DNA of 64,000 nt from Sphingopyxis sp. FD7. GTDB lineage: Bacteria; Pseudomonadota; Alphaproteobacteria; Sphingomonadales; Sphingomonadaceae. Location: the NCBI RefSeq assembly GCF_003609835.1, contig NZ_AP017898.1, forward strand, positions 1,860,001-1,924,000. The letters run 5' to 3'. A program made the translations under genes and the position numbers. The notes below the pieces were generated by a model, which worked only from the letters and a program-made list of their open reading frames with translations, searched no databases and was not told the origin of the DNA. Of the stretch, positions 1 through 8,905 are shown in pieces (position 1 is the stretch's first letter; each line of letters opens with the position of its first letter).

Positions 1-168
1 CCGCCAAGCCGCATCGGTCGCAAGGCGATCTCCGGTTACTTCTCGCCCGAGTTATCGCTCGCCCTGCACACCTGCGCCCGACGCCATGGCCTCAGCCTTC
101 AGGACCTGATGGCCGAAGCCTTCGACGACGTCCTGCGCAAGTACGGCGAGAGCCCGATCGGGCGGTAG
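1..168 (+). CDS. Ribbon-helix-helix partition/antitoxin-like protein, C-terminal part
   Basis: Open reading frame that enters the window from the left and stops at TAG, giving the last 55 residues. The sequence has the form of a ribbon-helix-helix DNA-binding domain: a short strand (RIGRKAISGYF) followed by two helices (SPELSLALHTCARRHG and LSLQDLMAEAFDDVLRKYG). Small proteins of this type commonly follow parA on alphaproteobacterial plasmids and genomic islands, where they bind the partition site. The parA gene would lie outside the window, so that role is inferred. An antitoxin function is the main alternative. Confidence 0.6.
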   Translation, partial: PPSRIGRKAISGYFSPELSLALHTCARRHGLSLQDLMAEAFDDVLRKYGESPIGR

Positions 169-307
169 TCGATCCCAAAGCCGGGAGGGGAGAAAGGGGG
201 GATGTGGCGATGTGAGCGTGTGCAGTTGTGCGCATGTGGACGTGTGAACATGAGGGCAGTGCCACCGCACTCGAGCCGCCGAAGACCTTCAACAACAGGA
301 GAAACCG

Positions 308-556
308 ATGCGATTGTTTCAATGGCTGACCGATCTGTTCGCAGGATCAAGCGACCCGCCGCGGCCCTCCTTCGACGAGGGCGTTTCCATCAACCCTGCG
401 ACCGGGCTCCCCATGACCGGGCCGGGCCTCGGCGGCGTCGATGTCGGCGGCAATCCCTTCGGCCAGAATCTGGATCGCTGGGACGACCAACATGCCCATC
501 ACAGCCATGATCATCATGCGCCTGGGTCGACCGGCAGCGGGTTCGATCCTTGGTAG
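308..556 (+). CDS. Small hypothetical protein, His-rich tail
   Basis: An 82-residue protein with a purine-rich ribosome-binding site (CAGGAGA) eight bases before the ATG. It starts with an amphipathic stretch (MRLFQWLTDLF), has a Gly/Pro-rich middle (NPATGLPMTG, GGVDVGGNPFG) and ends with a histidine-rich segment (HAHHSHDHH), which could bind a metal. It has no recognised domain. It resembles short accessory proteins carried on mobile elements. Function unknown. Confidence 0.6.
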   Translation: MRLFQWLTDLFAGSSDPPRPSFDEGVSINPATGLPMTGPGLGGVDVGGNPFGQNLDRWDDQHAHHSHDHHAPGSTGSGFDPW

Positions 557-705
557 ATGCTTTAGCGCTGATTTGTTGGTTCGAGGCGGACGAAGCCTCA
601 GCCATCGGTGTCAAACTTGAATTCTAGCGGACGTATCAGTCCTCACTTTCCGATGACCTGGGACCGCCGGCACTTGTCCGAGTTCATGTTTTTGAAAGGC
701 CCATT

Positions 706-1254
706 ATGACCACAAACCAGCACACCGCGTCCGGCCTGCCCTTCATCGCGCGTCCGGCGACTACCGTGATTGAGCGGGTCGCGTTTTCCGTTATCCGCCA
801 TTGGCGCTGGACCGGAATTGTCGTGTCCAGCATGCTCACTGCCGGCTTGATGGTGTTGTCGATCACGCTGGCAGCAGGGCTTCATGCAGAAGAGCCAATC
901 CGCTCCGGTACCATCGGTTCCCTGTTCGCGATCCCGCTTGTCGCGGCGCCTGTCTGGCACGTGTCTCGCGTCGAACTGCGCGCCGCCCCCGCATGGATGA
1001 TCCGCGCGGCACTGGCCACCGCCACCGACAACGAGCGTGCCTTCCTATTCGAGCGCCTCCTGCAGCTCGCCACGTCAGAATGGCGTCACGACCCGATAAC
1101 AAGCGGGGCGTTGTTCGATCTATTCAAGGAAGCGAGATCTGGGATTGGCGATCGCGTGAAGGGCGAGCGTGAGCGGCTGATTGCTGACCGGGAAAAGCAA
1201 GTCGACCTGCTGCGGAACTTGGTGAGCATCGCTAGCGCTGACTTCCCAGGATGA
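706..1254 (+). CDS. Hypothetical membrane protein
   Basis: A 182-residue protein with two probable transmembrane segments, one around residues 38-62 (TGIVVSSMLTAGLMVLSITL) and one around 70-88 (TIGSLFAIPLVAAPVWHV). A cytoplasmic-looking, charged C-terminal half follows, with a predicted helical tail rich in Arg, Glu and Lys. The family is not recognised. It stands alone between intergenic stretches in the accessory region, and no function can be assigned. Confidence 0.5.
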   Translation: MTTNQHTASGLPFIARPATTVIERVAFSVIRHWRWTGIVVSSMLTAGLMVLSITLAAGLHAEEPIRSGTIGSLFAIPLVAAPVWHVSRVELRAAPAWMIRAALATATDNERAFLFERLLQLATSEWRHDPITSGALFDLFKEARSGIGDRVKGERERLIADREKQVDLLRNLVSIASADFPG

Positions 1255-1474
1255 AGACCAGCGGAGCCGTCTAGGTCGAAAGTCGAGGTATGGAGATAAA
1301 GCGAGGTGGCTCGTAGAGATCACTCGCGGTGGCTGGCAAGACTGGTTCCTCGCCGGGCTCTGTTGACGAACAATTCGGTTTGCCCGATGGTCCTCTTTGG
1401 CTTTGTTTAGACGGGCTGTCGTTGCCCCTTCATTGCCAGAGAATACCGAGCCGCGCGTCCATCTGCTTGGCTCG

Positions 1475-2170
1475 CTATTTGATCCCTGCCAACGCCTTCA
1501 CCCTGCCATGCACCAATTCGGCCCGGCCATCGGGCCCCCGGATATTTCCATAAAGGAAAATCTCGAAGTCTGGATGATGTAGTAGGGCCTCGAACTGCTC
1601 CGACAGGTATCCACGCACTTGGGCTTCTGCCGCCTGCACTTCGGTCAAGAGTGTTGGTCGTCCGTCCACGACATTGAGGATGTCTTCCAGGTCGTGGCTT
1701 CCTATGGGGTCATTCGCGCCGCGGCCTGCATAGGCTTCGAGCTTGGTGGCCAGAAAGATCGGCGGTGTCAGGTGCTTGATCACACGCCCACTGGGTAGGG
1801 CGTACTTGACTGCCGTGTAGATGCCTTCCTTGTACCATCGATTGCTGAACCCCAGGATATCCGGGTCGTCGGGCATGAAATCGACTTTGAGGTCGCCCAG
1901 ACGCATTCGGCAAATCACGTCATCTTCCCCCGACACCGTGAATCCCTTCTGGTGCAGAGTTTGCTGCAGCTGCATCCACTGTGCCATTCCGGCTAGGTCA
2001 ATGATCAGGTCGACATCGTCGGTAGCTCGCACTTCCTGCAACGTGATTTCGTCAGTGATGAGCACTGCGGTCGAGCATCCACCGACAAATACCATCCGCT
2101 GGCACAGATCATCACCCAATGCCTGGGCGACGGTTTCCAGCATTGCGAGGAGTTCACCTTGCAGGCTCAT
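1475..2170 (-). CDS. AbiEii-like nucleotidyltransferase (toxin-type)
   Basis: A 231-residue DNA polymerase beta-fold nucleotidyltransferase of the AbiEii/AbiGii type. Visible motifs are the Gly-Gly-x-Ser loop (GGCSTAVLI, residues 30-38), the metal-binding pair in TDDVDLIID (about 50-58), a third acidic residue in LKVDFMPDD (about 93-100) and the C-terminal ATKLEAYAGRG followed by HDLEDILN. In this family such enzymes act as toxins or abortive-infection effectors by nucleotidylating targets such as tRNA. It overlaps the upstream regulator gene by four bases (ATGA), so the two are translationally coupled. Target and toxicity are unproven. Confidence 0.75.
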   Translation of the reverse strand: MSLQGELLAMLETVAQALGDDLCQRMVFVGGCSTAVLITDEITLQEVRATDDVDLIIDLAGMAQWMQLQQTLHQKGFTVSGEDDVICRMRLGDLKVDFMPDDPDILGFSNRWYKEGIYTAVKYALPSGRVIKHLTPPIFLATKLEAYAGRGANDPIGSHDLEDILNVVDGRPTLLTEVQAAEAQVRGYLSEQFEALLHHPDFEIFLYGNIRGPDGRAELVHGRVKALAGIK

Positions 2171-2718
2171 GCGTATGCCATCCGTTCCTCAAAGCTGCGT
2201 TGGGCAAGACCTGCTTCGCGCTGATTGCCGGTTCTGATTGCATCGATCAGCGCCAGAAATTCGTAGAGTCGGGCGTCCTCGAGAGCTGCGTCAGGGACAG
2301 ATTTGAACAATGGTGCGATTGAAAGACCTCTCCGACTTCCTTCGGGATGGGGCCAGACATAGATGTCGGCACCGGAGCTTACGAGTTTGCCTTCCAGCAT
2401 AGGCGCAGCAAAGCCCGTAGCGACGCCGCGCTGCGGAGCGCCCGGCTTTGCGGGGAAGACGTATTTCAGCCCGTGCTGGACGAATTCGATGAGATTGCGC
2501 CGATTTACCTTGGCGCGATCATTGGCTTTTATAGCCAAGCTACACGCGACACTGCGCCGGATCGATGCGCTGATCTCGGTTTTGCTGATGCCCAGTTCGC
2601 CTTCAAGACTTCGCAATGCAAACGGATCCGAGATCGTCGATTCATCGAGTTGACCATGCTTGATCTGGTCTTCCAAGCTCACCAGCTTGAGCATGATGAC
2701 GATGTCCTGACTTTTCAT
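2167..2718 (-). CDS. Regulator/antitoxin partner of the nucleotidyltransferase
   Basis: A 183-residue protein whose N-terminal third looks like a winged helix: ALRSLEGELGISKTEISASIRRSVA reads as a helix-turn-helix. The C-terminal part has no recognised domain (it contains YVFPAKPGAPQRGV and SSGADIYVWPHPEG). It is the first gene of a two-gene operon with the AbiEii-like enzyme. Antitoxins of AbiE systems are typically DNA-binding and autoregulatory, which fits the palindrome just upstream of its start. It is not a clear member of the AbiEi family, so the antitoxin role is inferred from context. Confidence 0.6.
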   Translation of the reverse strand: MKSQDIVIMLKLVSLEDQIKHGQLDESTISDPFALRSLEGELGISKTEISASIRRSVACSLAIKANDRAKVNRRNLIEFVQHGLKYVFPAKPGAPQRGVATGFAAPMLEGKLVSSGADIYVWPHPEGSRRGLSIAPLFKSVPDAALEDARLYEFLALIDAIRTGNQREAGLAQRSFEERMAYA

Positions 2719-2736
2719 ACAAACCCCATTTGTCCG

Positions 2737-2757
2737 CTGTCCTAGGACTAAGGACAG
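2737..2757. promoter_or_regulatory. Perfect 7-bp-arm palindrome, probable autoregulatory operator
   Basis: CTGTCCT and AGGACAG separated by seven bases, located 19 bp upstream of the regulator start codon. An additional TGTCC half-site lies between it and the gene. The position suits a repressor site controlling the regulator/nucleotidyltransferase operon. Confidence 0.55.
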
Positions 2758-2759
2758 AT

Positions 2760-3077
2760 AGGGTTTTCAGGCCGAATATGTCAAACGCCAAATCATCGGC
2801 ACCTCCCAGCTTAGGCGTCCCACCAATAATGACCCGCCGCATCGCGGTAAGAGATTTCACCCTGCGACCGTCGCGGATCTCTGCCGCATTGCCCCTTCGT
2901 CGGTGGAAATTCGAGCTGCCTCCACGCCCGGCGAGCGCGCGTCTATGGTCTTGCCGCGTTTGATCCGCCCAACAATACCCAAAAAGCGATGTGATTGAAA
3001 ATGATGAACTTCGACTTCCGACCACCTCCGATTGACGGTAGTCTATTAGCGACTGACCAAGGGGGCACTGACGTTGA
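2760..3077. other. Gap of about 320 bp without a supportable gene
   Basis: The stretch separates the divergent nucleotidyltransferase and Gabija-like operons and must carry both promoters. Open frames here have unnatural composition and no recognisable domain. No clear repeat was seen beyond the operator to the left. Confidence 0.4.
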
Positions 3078-4796
3078 ATGGCGCGAATCCGTAAGATAGA
3101 GATCAGTAATTTCCGGTCTATATGGTGGCTCAGCTGGCTTCCACGGGATGGAATAAATTGTTTGATCGGCCCAGGTGACAGCGGAAAATCGACTGTCTTG
3201 GAAGCGATCGACCTTTGCTTGGGCGCGCGCCGATCACTCACGTTCTGCGACGACGATTTCCACCAACTTCAACTTACCCAGCCGATCAAGATCACTATCA
3301 CGCTTGGGGAGCTTGACAGCCACCTGCGCTCGATGGAGGCGTATGGCCTCTATCTGCGCGGTTTCAATCAGCAGACTGGCGACATCGAAGCCGAACCGGG
3401 CACAGGTCTGGATACAGTTCTCACCGTCGAACTGTCGGTCCATGACGATCTGGAACCACAGTGGCGGCTAGTATCCGAGCGCGCCGAGGCGCTGGGGCAA
3501 TCACGCAACCTAAACTGGGCCGACCGGGTACGCTTGGCGCCCACAAGACTTGGCCAGTCCGGCGAACATAATCTGAGCTGGCGGCGTGGATCCATCCTGA
3601 ACAAGGTCTCCGAGGAGCGTGCGAGCGCCGCGACGGCAATCGCTCAGGCGGCCCGTGACGCCCGTATCGCCTTTGGCGACAAGGCGAAGGATCAGCTTAC
3701 CGATGCACTAACTGCGGTGCAGACGACCGCAACGCGACTTGGCGTACCGGTCAGCGGCACCGTTCAGGCGTTGCTGGACGCCCACGGGGTAAACTTTACC
3801 GGTGGTACGATTTCGCTTCACGGTGGTGACGGCGTACCGTTGCGCGGTCTCGGACTAGGATCCGTCAGGCTGCTCGTGGCCGGCCTGCAGCGGCATGTCG
3901 CTGGCGAGGCACCGATGATCCTCATCGATGAGCTCGAACATGGACTGGAACCCCATCGCATCATCAGGTTGTTGATGGAACTCGGCGCAAAGGAAGCTGC
4001 GCCACCTCTACAGGCATTCGTCACCAGCCATTCCCCTGTTGCGGTGCGTGAACTGTCTATTGAGCAACTTCATGTTCTTCGGAATGGACCGCTTGGCCAT
4101 GAGGCTACCTGGATGGGGCGAGTGGGCGATGTGCAGGGGACCGTTCGAAAGTTTGCCGAAGCGCTCCTCGCCCGTTCTGTTCTGATTTGCGAGGGCGCCA
4201 GCGAAGTAGGGCTCATCCGCGGGCTCGACCTTGAGCGCCAGGCTGCGAACCAACCATCACTCACGGCACTTGGCGTGGCGCTCGTGGATGGCGGCGGGGA
4301 CACCACATTCGCCCGCGCACTGGCCTTCCAAAAGATGGGCTATCGAATTGCAGTGCTACGCGACAGCGACATCGCTGTGCACGGGACAGATGAGGCGACT
4401 TTCCTGCAGCAAGGTGGGCAGGTCTTCAAATGGACCGAGGGGCGCGCGCTGGAAGACGAACTGTTTATATCCCTGTCGGTCGAGGGTGCCGCTGAGCTGC
4501 TGGAGCATGGTGTCGACCTGAAGGAAGAGAGCCTCGTGAATGAGCATATCCGCACGGTTTCCAGCAACGCTTTCCAGCTAAGCACCATTCGCAGCCAGAT
4601 CGCCGGTGGTGCGTTGGATGAATCCGCACGGAAGGTCTTGGGGCAAGCATCTCGGGTTAAGAAGGGCTGGTTCAAGAACGTGACCGCGATGGAAGCCGTG
4701 GCGGAGGACATCGTTGGACCTGATCTCCGCCGGACGCAGGGCGGCGCCCTACGCCCAACCATCAACGCCATTTTCAACTGGTTCGGCAATGGCTAG
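3078..4796 (+). CDS. OLD-family ATPase/TOPRIM nuclease (GajA-like)
   Basis: A 572-residue OLD nuclease. The N-terminal ABC-type ATPase has FRSI and Walker A GPGDSGKST (residues 31-39), Walker B MILIDELEHGLEP (about 280-292) and a switch TSHSP. The C-terminal TOPRIM half has the metal-binding Glu in VLICEGASE (about 370) and the acidic motifs VDGGGD and RDSDIA (about 430). Length and order match GajA, the sequence-specific nicking nuclease of Gabija, an anti-phage system. The gene overlaps the following helicase gene by eight bases, as expected for a Gabija-like pair. The Walker A loop has GPGD where GPNN or GPNG is usual. Subfamily assignment is by domain and context only. Confidence 0.8.
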   Translation: MARIRKIEISNFRSIWWLSWLPRDGINCLIGPGDSGKSTVLEAIDLCLGARRSLTFCDDDFHQLQLTQPIKITITLGELDSHLRSMEAYGLYLRGFNQQTGDIEAEPGTGLDTVLTVELSVHDDLEPQWRLVSERAEALGQSRNLNWADRVRLAPTRLGQSGEHNLSWRRGSILNKVSEERASAATAIAQAARDARIAFGDKAKDQLTDALTAVQTTATRLGVPVSGTVQALLDAHGVNFTGGTISLHGGDGVPLRGLGLGSVRLLVAGLQRHVAGEAPMILIDELEHGLEPHRIIRLLMELGAKEAAPPLQAFVTSHSPVAVRELSIEQLHVLRNGPLGHEATWMGRVGDVQGTVRKFAEALLARSVLICEGASEVGLIRGLDLERQAANQPSLTALGVALVDGGGDTTFARALAFQKMGYRIAVLRDSDIAVHGTDEATFLQQGGQVFKWTEGRALEDELFISLSVEGAAELLEHGVDLKEESLVNEHIRTVSSNAFQLSTIRSQIAGGALDESARKVLGQASRVKKGWFKNVTAMEAVAEDIVGPDLRRTQGGALRPTINAIFNWFGNG

Positions 4797-6204
4797 CGCC
4801 CCCCTCGACCTTCTGGCTATTTCGCGCGGTGCCGTCATCGCCCCTGCGGGATGCGGAAAGACCGAATTGCTTAGCCGTGCTTTGACCCGGCACAGCGGTC
4901 ACCAGCCAGTTTTGGTCTTGACCCACACGAACGCTGGAGTCGCTGCGCTGCGCAGTCGGCTCGAACGTGCGAACGTGCAGGCCAAACATTATCGTCTCGC
5001 CACCATCGATGGATGGGCGATGCGACTCATCAAGACTTTCCCGATGCGGTCCGGGCATGACCCTGCAATTTTGGAAGGCCGGGTACCGGGCTACGTCGCG
5101 ATTCGAAGAGCTGCGGCGGAGCTGATTGCCTCCGGTCATGTGTCCGACGTCATTCAGGCAAGCTACGCTCGGCTTCTCGTCGACGAGTATCAGGATTGCT
5201 CCGTACTGCAACATCAGTTGGTCGCAGCCATCTCGGCGACCATTCCAACGGTTGTTGTTGGCGATCCGATGCAAGCGATTTTCGGTTTTGACCGAAACGA
5301 CCCGCTCGCTGGTTGGCACACGCCAGTGCTAAACTACTTCGGTGTCGCCGGCACGCTTGCAGATCCATGGCGCTGGCGCAATGCAGGCACTGAGACTTTC
5401 GGCCAGTGGCTACTTTATGCCCGGGGTGAACTGGAAGCAGGCCGGAAGATTGATCTGCGGCAGGCAGTACCGGAAGTGCGCTGGATTCAGCTCGATGGCA
5501 GTCAGCAAGATCACCAGCGTCAGCTCAGTGCCTGTCAGACCCGGTCTCCTGTCACGGACGGTTCGGTTCTCATCATTGGGGACTCGCGAAATCCGTCCGG
5601 GCAGCAGCGGTTCGCCGCCCAGACGCCGGGCGCGGTCACGGTCGAGGCTGTGGATCTGCGTGATCTGGTGTCTTTTGCGGAAGCCTTCGATCTGAAGGGT
5701 GCCGACGCGACGGCGCAGATTCTGGAATTCGCCCAGAAGTTGATGACGAATGTCGGAGCCGCCGAGGTTACTCGGCGCCTAGATGTTCTGCGGCGCGGTC
5801 AGGCCCGAAAAGAGCCGAACGACGTTGAGCAGGCCGCTCTCGCTTTTGAGGGAGAACGGCGGTTTAGCCGCGTCGCAGACTTCTTAAGTGAACTCAACCG
5901 TCAGACTGGTGCACGGGTTTTCCGTCCAGCGGTCTTTAGGGCCTGCATGCAGGCCCTGCAGCGTTGCGACCGAGACGGTACGCCCTTCGCTGATACGGCA
6001 ATCGCGATGCGAGAGGAGTATCGCCTGGTCGGACGTTCGCTGCCGCGCAGGGCCGTGGGTAGCACTCTGCTGCTGAAAGGCCTCGAGGCCGATGTCGCAG
6101 TTGTGCTGGGGGCTGATGACTTGGACGCTCGTCATTTGTACGTCGCCATGACACGAGGATCCCGGCAGCTGGTGATTTGCTCCCGGACACCTCTGCTCGG
6201 TTAA
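4789..6204 (+). CDS. UvrD/PcrA-like superfamily 1 helicase (GajB-like)
   Basis: A 471-residue SF1 helicase. It has Walker A APAGCGKTE (residues 18-26), motif Ia VLTHTNAGVAALRSRL, motif II LLVDEYQDCS (about 130-139), motif III GDPMQAIFGFD, a motif V-like LKGLEADVAVVLG and motif VI YVAMTRGSRQLVI near the end. It is short for UvrD but right for GajB, which in Gabija senses DNA ends and works with GajA. The ATG overlaps the nuclease stop codon, so translation is coupled and two-subunit stoichiometry is likely. The pair as a unit is the basis for the Gabija-like call. Confidence 0.8.
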   Translation: MASAPLDLLAISRGAVIAPAGCGKTELLSRALTRHSGHQPVLVLTHTNAGVAALRSRLERANVQAKHYRLATIDGWAMRLIKTFPMRSGHDPAILEGRVPGYVAIRRAAAELIASGHVSDVIQASYARLLVDEYQDCSVLQHQLVAAISATIPTVVVGDPMQAIFGFDRNDPLAGWHTPVLNYFGVAGTLADPWRWRNAGTETFGQWLLYARGELEAGRKIDLRQAVPEVRWIQLDGSQQDHQRQLSACQTRSPVTDGSVLIIGDSRNPSGQQRFAAQTPGAVTVEAVDLRDLVSFAEAFDLKGADATAQILEFAQKLMTNVGAAEVTRRLDVLRRGQARKEPNDVEQAALAFEGERRFSRVADFLSELNRQTGARVFRPAVFRACMQALQRCDRDGTPFADTAIAMREEYRLVGRSLPRRAVGSTLLLKGLEADVAVVLGADDLDARHLYVAMTRGSRQLVICSRTPLLG

Positions 6205-6271
6205 CCGCGCCGGAGGATAGCGCCAATTAGGATCGCTCCTGACTGAGGCTCGAGAGTGTGCCGGGGGGATG

Positions 6272-6676
6272 TCAGATCGCTACGGAACCCGGGTTTGCTG
6301 CTTCATATTGTTCGAGTTCGACGTCTGACCAGGTGATGTATACAAGGTCAGCGGTACGGTGATCCGTTTGAGCCTTGGCCAGCTGCTCCAGGGAAACGTT
6401 CATCGCGAGCACGATTGCCGGACCAGATACCCGCTTCTTGAGTGCGGTCTCCATGTGGAAGCGAACCCCGTTGATCGTAGCCTCGCGGTTCTTCTTGAAC
6501 GTTTCTGCGGCATGCTTGCCGATCAGCGCAACCAGTGCATCGCCGTCTGCATTTGCAAAGGTTGGCAGCAGATAAATGACGTCCAGTCCAGCGGCGCTCG
6601 CCAGTGCTGTTGCCTTCTCAATCCCGCGCTGAAGGGCACCGACATCAACACCGTGCGACCTCGTGTGAAATGGCAT
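6272..6676 (-). CDS. Hypothetical protein beside the HEPN-like gene
   Basis: A 134-residue protein. The ATG was chosen because a GGAG sits eight bases upstream; a TTG twelve bases further up is the alternative start. It has a predicted alpha/beta composition (GLDVIYLLPTFANADGDALVALIGKHA, then GPAIVLAMNVSLEQLA) and no recognised domain. It lies 68 bp downstream of, and on the same strand as, the HEPN-like gene, so the two may form an operon. Function unknown; a partner or antitoxin role is speculation. Confidence 0.5.
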   Translation of the reverse strand: MPFHTRSHGVDVGALQRGIEKATALASAAGLDVIYLLPTFANADGDALVALIGKHAAETFKKNREATINGVRFHMETALKKRVSGPAIVLAMNVSLEQLAKAQTDHRTADLVYITWSDVELEQYEAANPGSVAI

Positions 6677-6744
6677 TCGAATCTCCAACTAAGATGTTTC
6701 ACTCGCATCGTGAACAAGCTGATATCGACAAAGCGCACCTTAGC

Positions 6745-7518
6745 CTAGGAGGCTGCCGCAGCATCGAGGGCACGAAAGATGTGCTCCCCGATTTCCACGA
6801 CCGTCGCCAGATCACAGATCAGCTGGCCGTGGAACCGTATTGGTCGTGCCGCTTCGCCGTAGGAATGCATGATGTACGGTTCGAATGATCCGAGGCGGTC
6901 CTGTAAGGCACCGAGCTCGTCAAAAAGGTGCCAGTCTCGCCGGGCAGCAGCTTCGCTGCGCTGGGCTTCGAGCGAGGCGTATTCATCTTGATCGGTAGGC
7001 CCAAGTTGCCGGGGCGGGATGTATAGGGGGACGCGGTGGGCGAGAGCATGCCGGTAGTCCTCAAGGTAGGCGAACCACGCATCGTGCTCTGCAAGATGCG
7101 CTTGCAGGTCAGCTGGCAAGGACAAACGGACGAATTCGTTCTTCGGGGTCAGCCCGATCCGCATCGGTGCAAGGGGCCGGCCCTGCTTATCCCTGACTTC
7201 GCGTTCGGCGCACCAGATGTGGGCCAGATTGTCGATAGCGCCATAGACATTGATCACGAATGTCTGGATGAACGCCGTGGCGTCCATCAGCGCGGCGGGG
7301 GTCGGGGAAGGCTCGTCGGCGGGGACGTCTTCGAATATTCGCCCCATGCAGTGCTCGAGCATTTTGAGCCGCCGACTCAAGCCGTGGGTCCCAAATTCCT
7401 TTGCGCGATCGCTAAGATATGTACGGATGATTACTATCGAAGTGAGATCGTTGCAACGGCTGGACCATTCCTGGCGTGCATCGCTGAGTTGTCCCATCTC
7501 ATCAAGGGTATATGGCAC
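6745..7518 (-). CDS. HEPN-like hypothetical protein
   Basis: A 257-residue, largely helical protein. The GTG start is preceded by GAAGGA at suitable spacing and by an in-frame stop shortly upstream. The segment GAIDNLAHIWCAE and, later, DYRHALAHRVPLYIPP resemble HEPN helices; RHALAH fits the R-x4-H signature of HEPN ribonucleases. Such domains are frequent in toxin and abortive-infection proteins. The fold is inferred from short motifs only. A small overlapping frame precedes it and an unknown gene follows it. Confidence 0.5.
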   Translation of the reverse strand: MPYTLDEMGQLSDARQEWSSRCNDLTSIVIIRTYLSDRAKEFGTHGLSRRLKMLEHCMGRIFEDVPADEPSPTPAALMDATAFIQTFVINVYGAIDNLAHIWCAEREVRDKQGRPLAPMRIGLTPKNEFVRLSLPADLQAHLAEHDAWFAYLEDYRHALAHRVPLYIPPRQLGPTDQDEYASLEAQRSEAAARRDWHLFDELGALQDRLGSFEPYIMHSYGEAARPIRFHGQLICDLATVVEIGEHIFRALDAAAAS

Positions 7519-7664
7519 GATCGTCCTTCATTCGCTGTGAACGGCGCTGGCACGAGCGGCTCGAGCATTTCCGCGACGTCGCCCAACTCAATGCGGCAGG
7601 TGTCCTCTAAGCCAAAGAAGAACGTGCTGTCGCGGATCTCGTCAAGAATGTGAATGAAAGACAT
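7434..7664 (-). other. Small upstream frame, possibly a short gene or a frameshifted N-terminus
   Basis: Its first half reads as normal coding sequence (MSFIHILDEIRDSTFFFGLEDTC onward), but the frame overlaps the first 85 bases of the HEPN-like gene. Either it is a separate 76-residue protein translationally coupled to that gene, or the two were once one longer protein and a frameshift has separated them. The sequence alone does not decide this. Confidence 0.3.
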
Positions 7665-7942
7665 CTCTCCGTGGTGCGCCACTTAAGAGCGGTCAGTCGC
7701 CAAGCAACCCAGTTGCTGCCGTCCTGCGTCACACATCGAGCGAACGTTGAAAGGCGGTTTCTGGCAAGAGTGGCCGTCTGACATGTCGGACGCGAACGTC
7801 GGGAAAGTTCCGAACCTGGTCACCAAGCCGACGGGTCTCCTTGTGTTCCTTTGGGTGACCGGCAGTTCAATTGTGATGACCGTGAAGTGGGCGCTATGTG
7901 CGATTGATCGACAGGGAAGCCGATGCCAAGTCTCACTTCCTC

Positions 7943-8905
7943 TCATTCCTGCGGCGCAGGCGCAGTCATTGATCCAATCGTCTCGATCTCCGCGATGCGC
8001 TGAAATTCAGACAGATATTCCTGCCGATGGTTCGACAGCCAGCGAACGATCCGGGCGTTGCCAAGCAGCTTCGCGACATAGCCGCGCGCGAAGGTCAGGT
8101 GGAGGTTGTCGATGCCGTAGCTGTCTTCGACCGACTTGACCTGCGTCTGCAGAGTTGCAAGCTCCCGTTCCATTCGGGAAATCTGCTGGCTCGTCGGACC
8201 GGCCAGATCATTCTTCCGCGCCTTTTTCGCTGGCGCTGTCAGCTGATCTTCCGGCGTGGCTGCAAGGAGCGCGCGTGCGAAAATCAGCGAATAATTGTTC
8301 TGCCCGATCATCAGGTCCGCAGCCTCAATCTGGCGCATCGGCGACATGCGGCGCAGCATGTCGAACACCCTCATCGAACAATTGGTGTCCTTGAGCATGT
8401 CCGCCGTCTCGTCGCAGATGCCATCGAGCAGGCGGAAACGCGCGCGGATCGAACCTACCTCCAGGCCGAGCGCGTCGGCAATCACAGCCTCGGTGACGCC
8501 GCGCTCAATAGCCCGAACGATCATGCGATGCTCTTGCACCGGGGGTAGGCGATTGACGCGCTTGTTGTACGTGTAGGTCTCGTCATCATTGGCGACGAGG
8601 CACTCGACCGTTTCAACACCGAGCTGCTTGAGCACCTCGATGCGCAAATGGCCATCGAGCAAGAAGTACTGCTCTTCATTCTTCGGATTGGGGACGACGG
8701 CAGGGGCTTCGACCAACCCAATGGCTTTGATCGAACTCACGATCTGGGCATATTTGCGGCTCTCCCGCACGCCCTCCCGCAATGATTTCAACGGCACGAT
8801 CTGATCGATGCGGAGTGTCACAGACTGCCGCTCAAAGCCTAGCCGGACACGATTGTCGGCGCCGGGATCTGCGGGCGGACGTTCTGCTGATGGCCAGTCA
8901 GTCAT
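7943..8905 (-). CDS. ParB/RepB-like nuclease-fold protein (second of two)
   Basis: A 320-residue protein with an N-terminal ParB-type domain (LRIDQIVPLKSLREG, then SSIKAIGLVEAP, FLLDGHLRIEVLKQLG) and a helix-turn-helix region (ERGVTEAVIADALGLEVGSIRARFRLL). The C-terminus looks like that of plasmid RepB proteins. The expected GERR/GHRR box of the ParB fold reads DGHLR. It overlaps the preceding ParB-like gene by eight bases and is last in an operon led by a serine recombinase. Its role is probably DNA binding for the recombinase or element maintenance, rather than chromosome segregation. Confidence 0.75.
   Translation of the reverse strand: MTDWPSAERPPADPGADNRVRLGFERQSVTLRIDQIVPLKSLREGVRESRKYAQIVSSIKAIGLVEAPAVVPNPKNEEQYFLLDGHLRIEVLKQLGVETVECLVANDDETYTYNKRVNRLPPVQEHRMIVRAIERGVTEAVIADALGLEVGSIRARFRLLDGICDETADMLKDTNCSMRVFDMLRRMSPMRQIEAADLMIGQNNYSLIFARALLAATPEDQLTAPAKKARKNDLAGPTSQQISRMERELATLQTQVKSVEDSYGIDNLHLTFARGYVAKLLGNARIVRWLSNHRQEYLSEFQRIAEIETIGSMTAPAPQE

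Noticed and set aside
2642..3241. Minus-strand frame across the nucleotidyltransferase/Gabija gap
   Set aside because: Overlaps both the regulator gene and the nuclease start, and composition is not protein-like.
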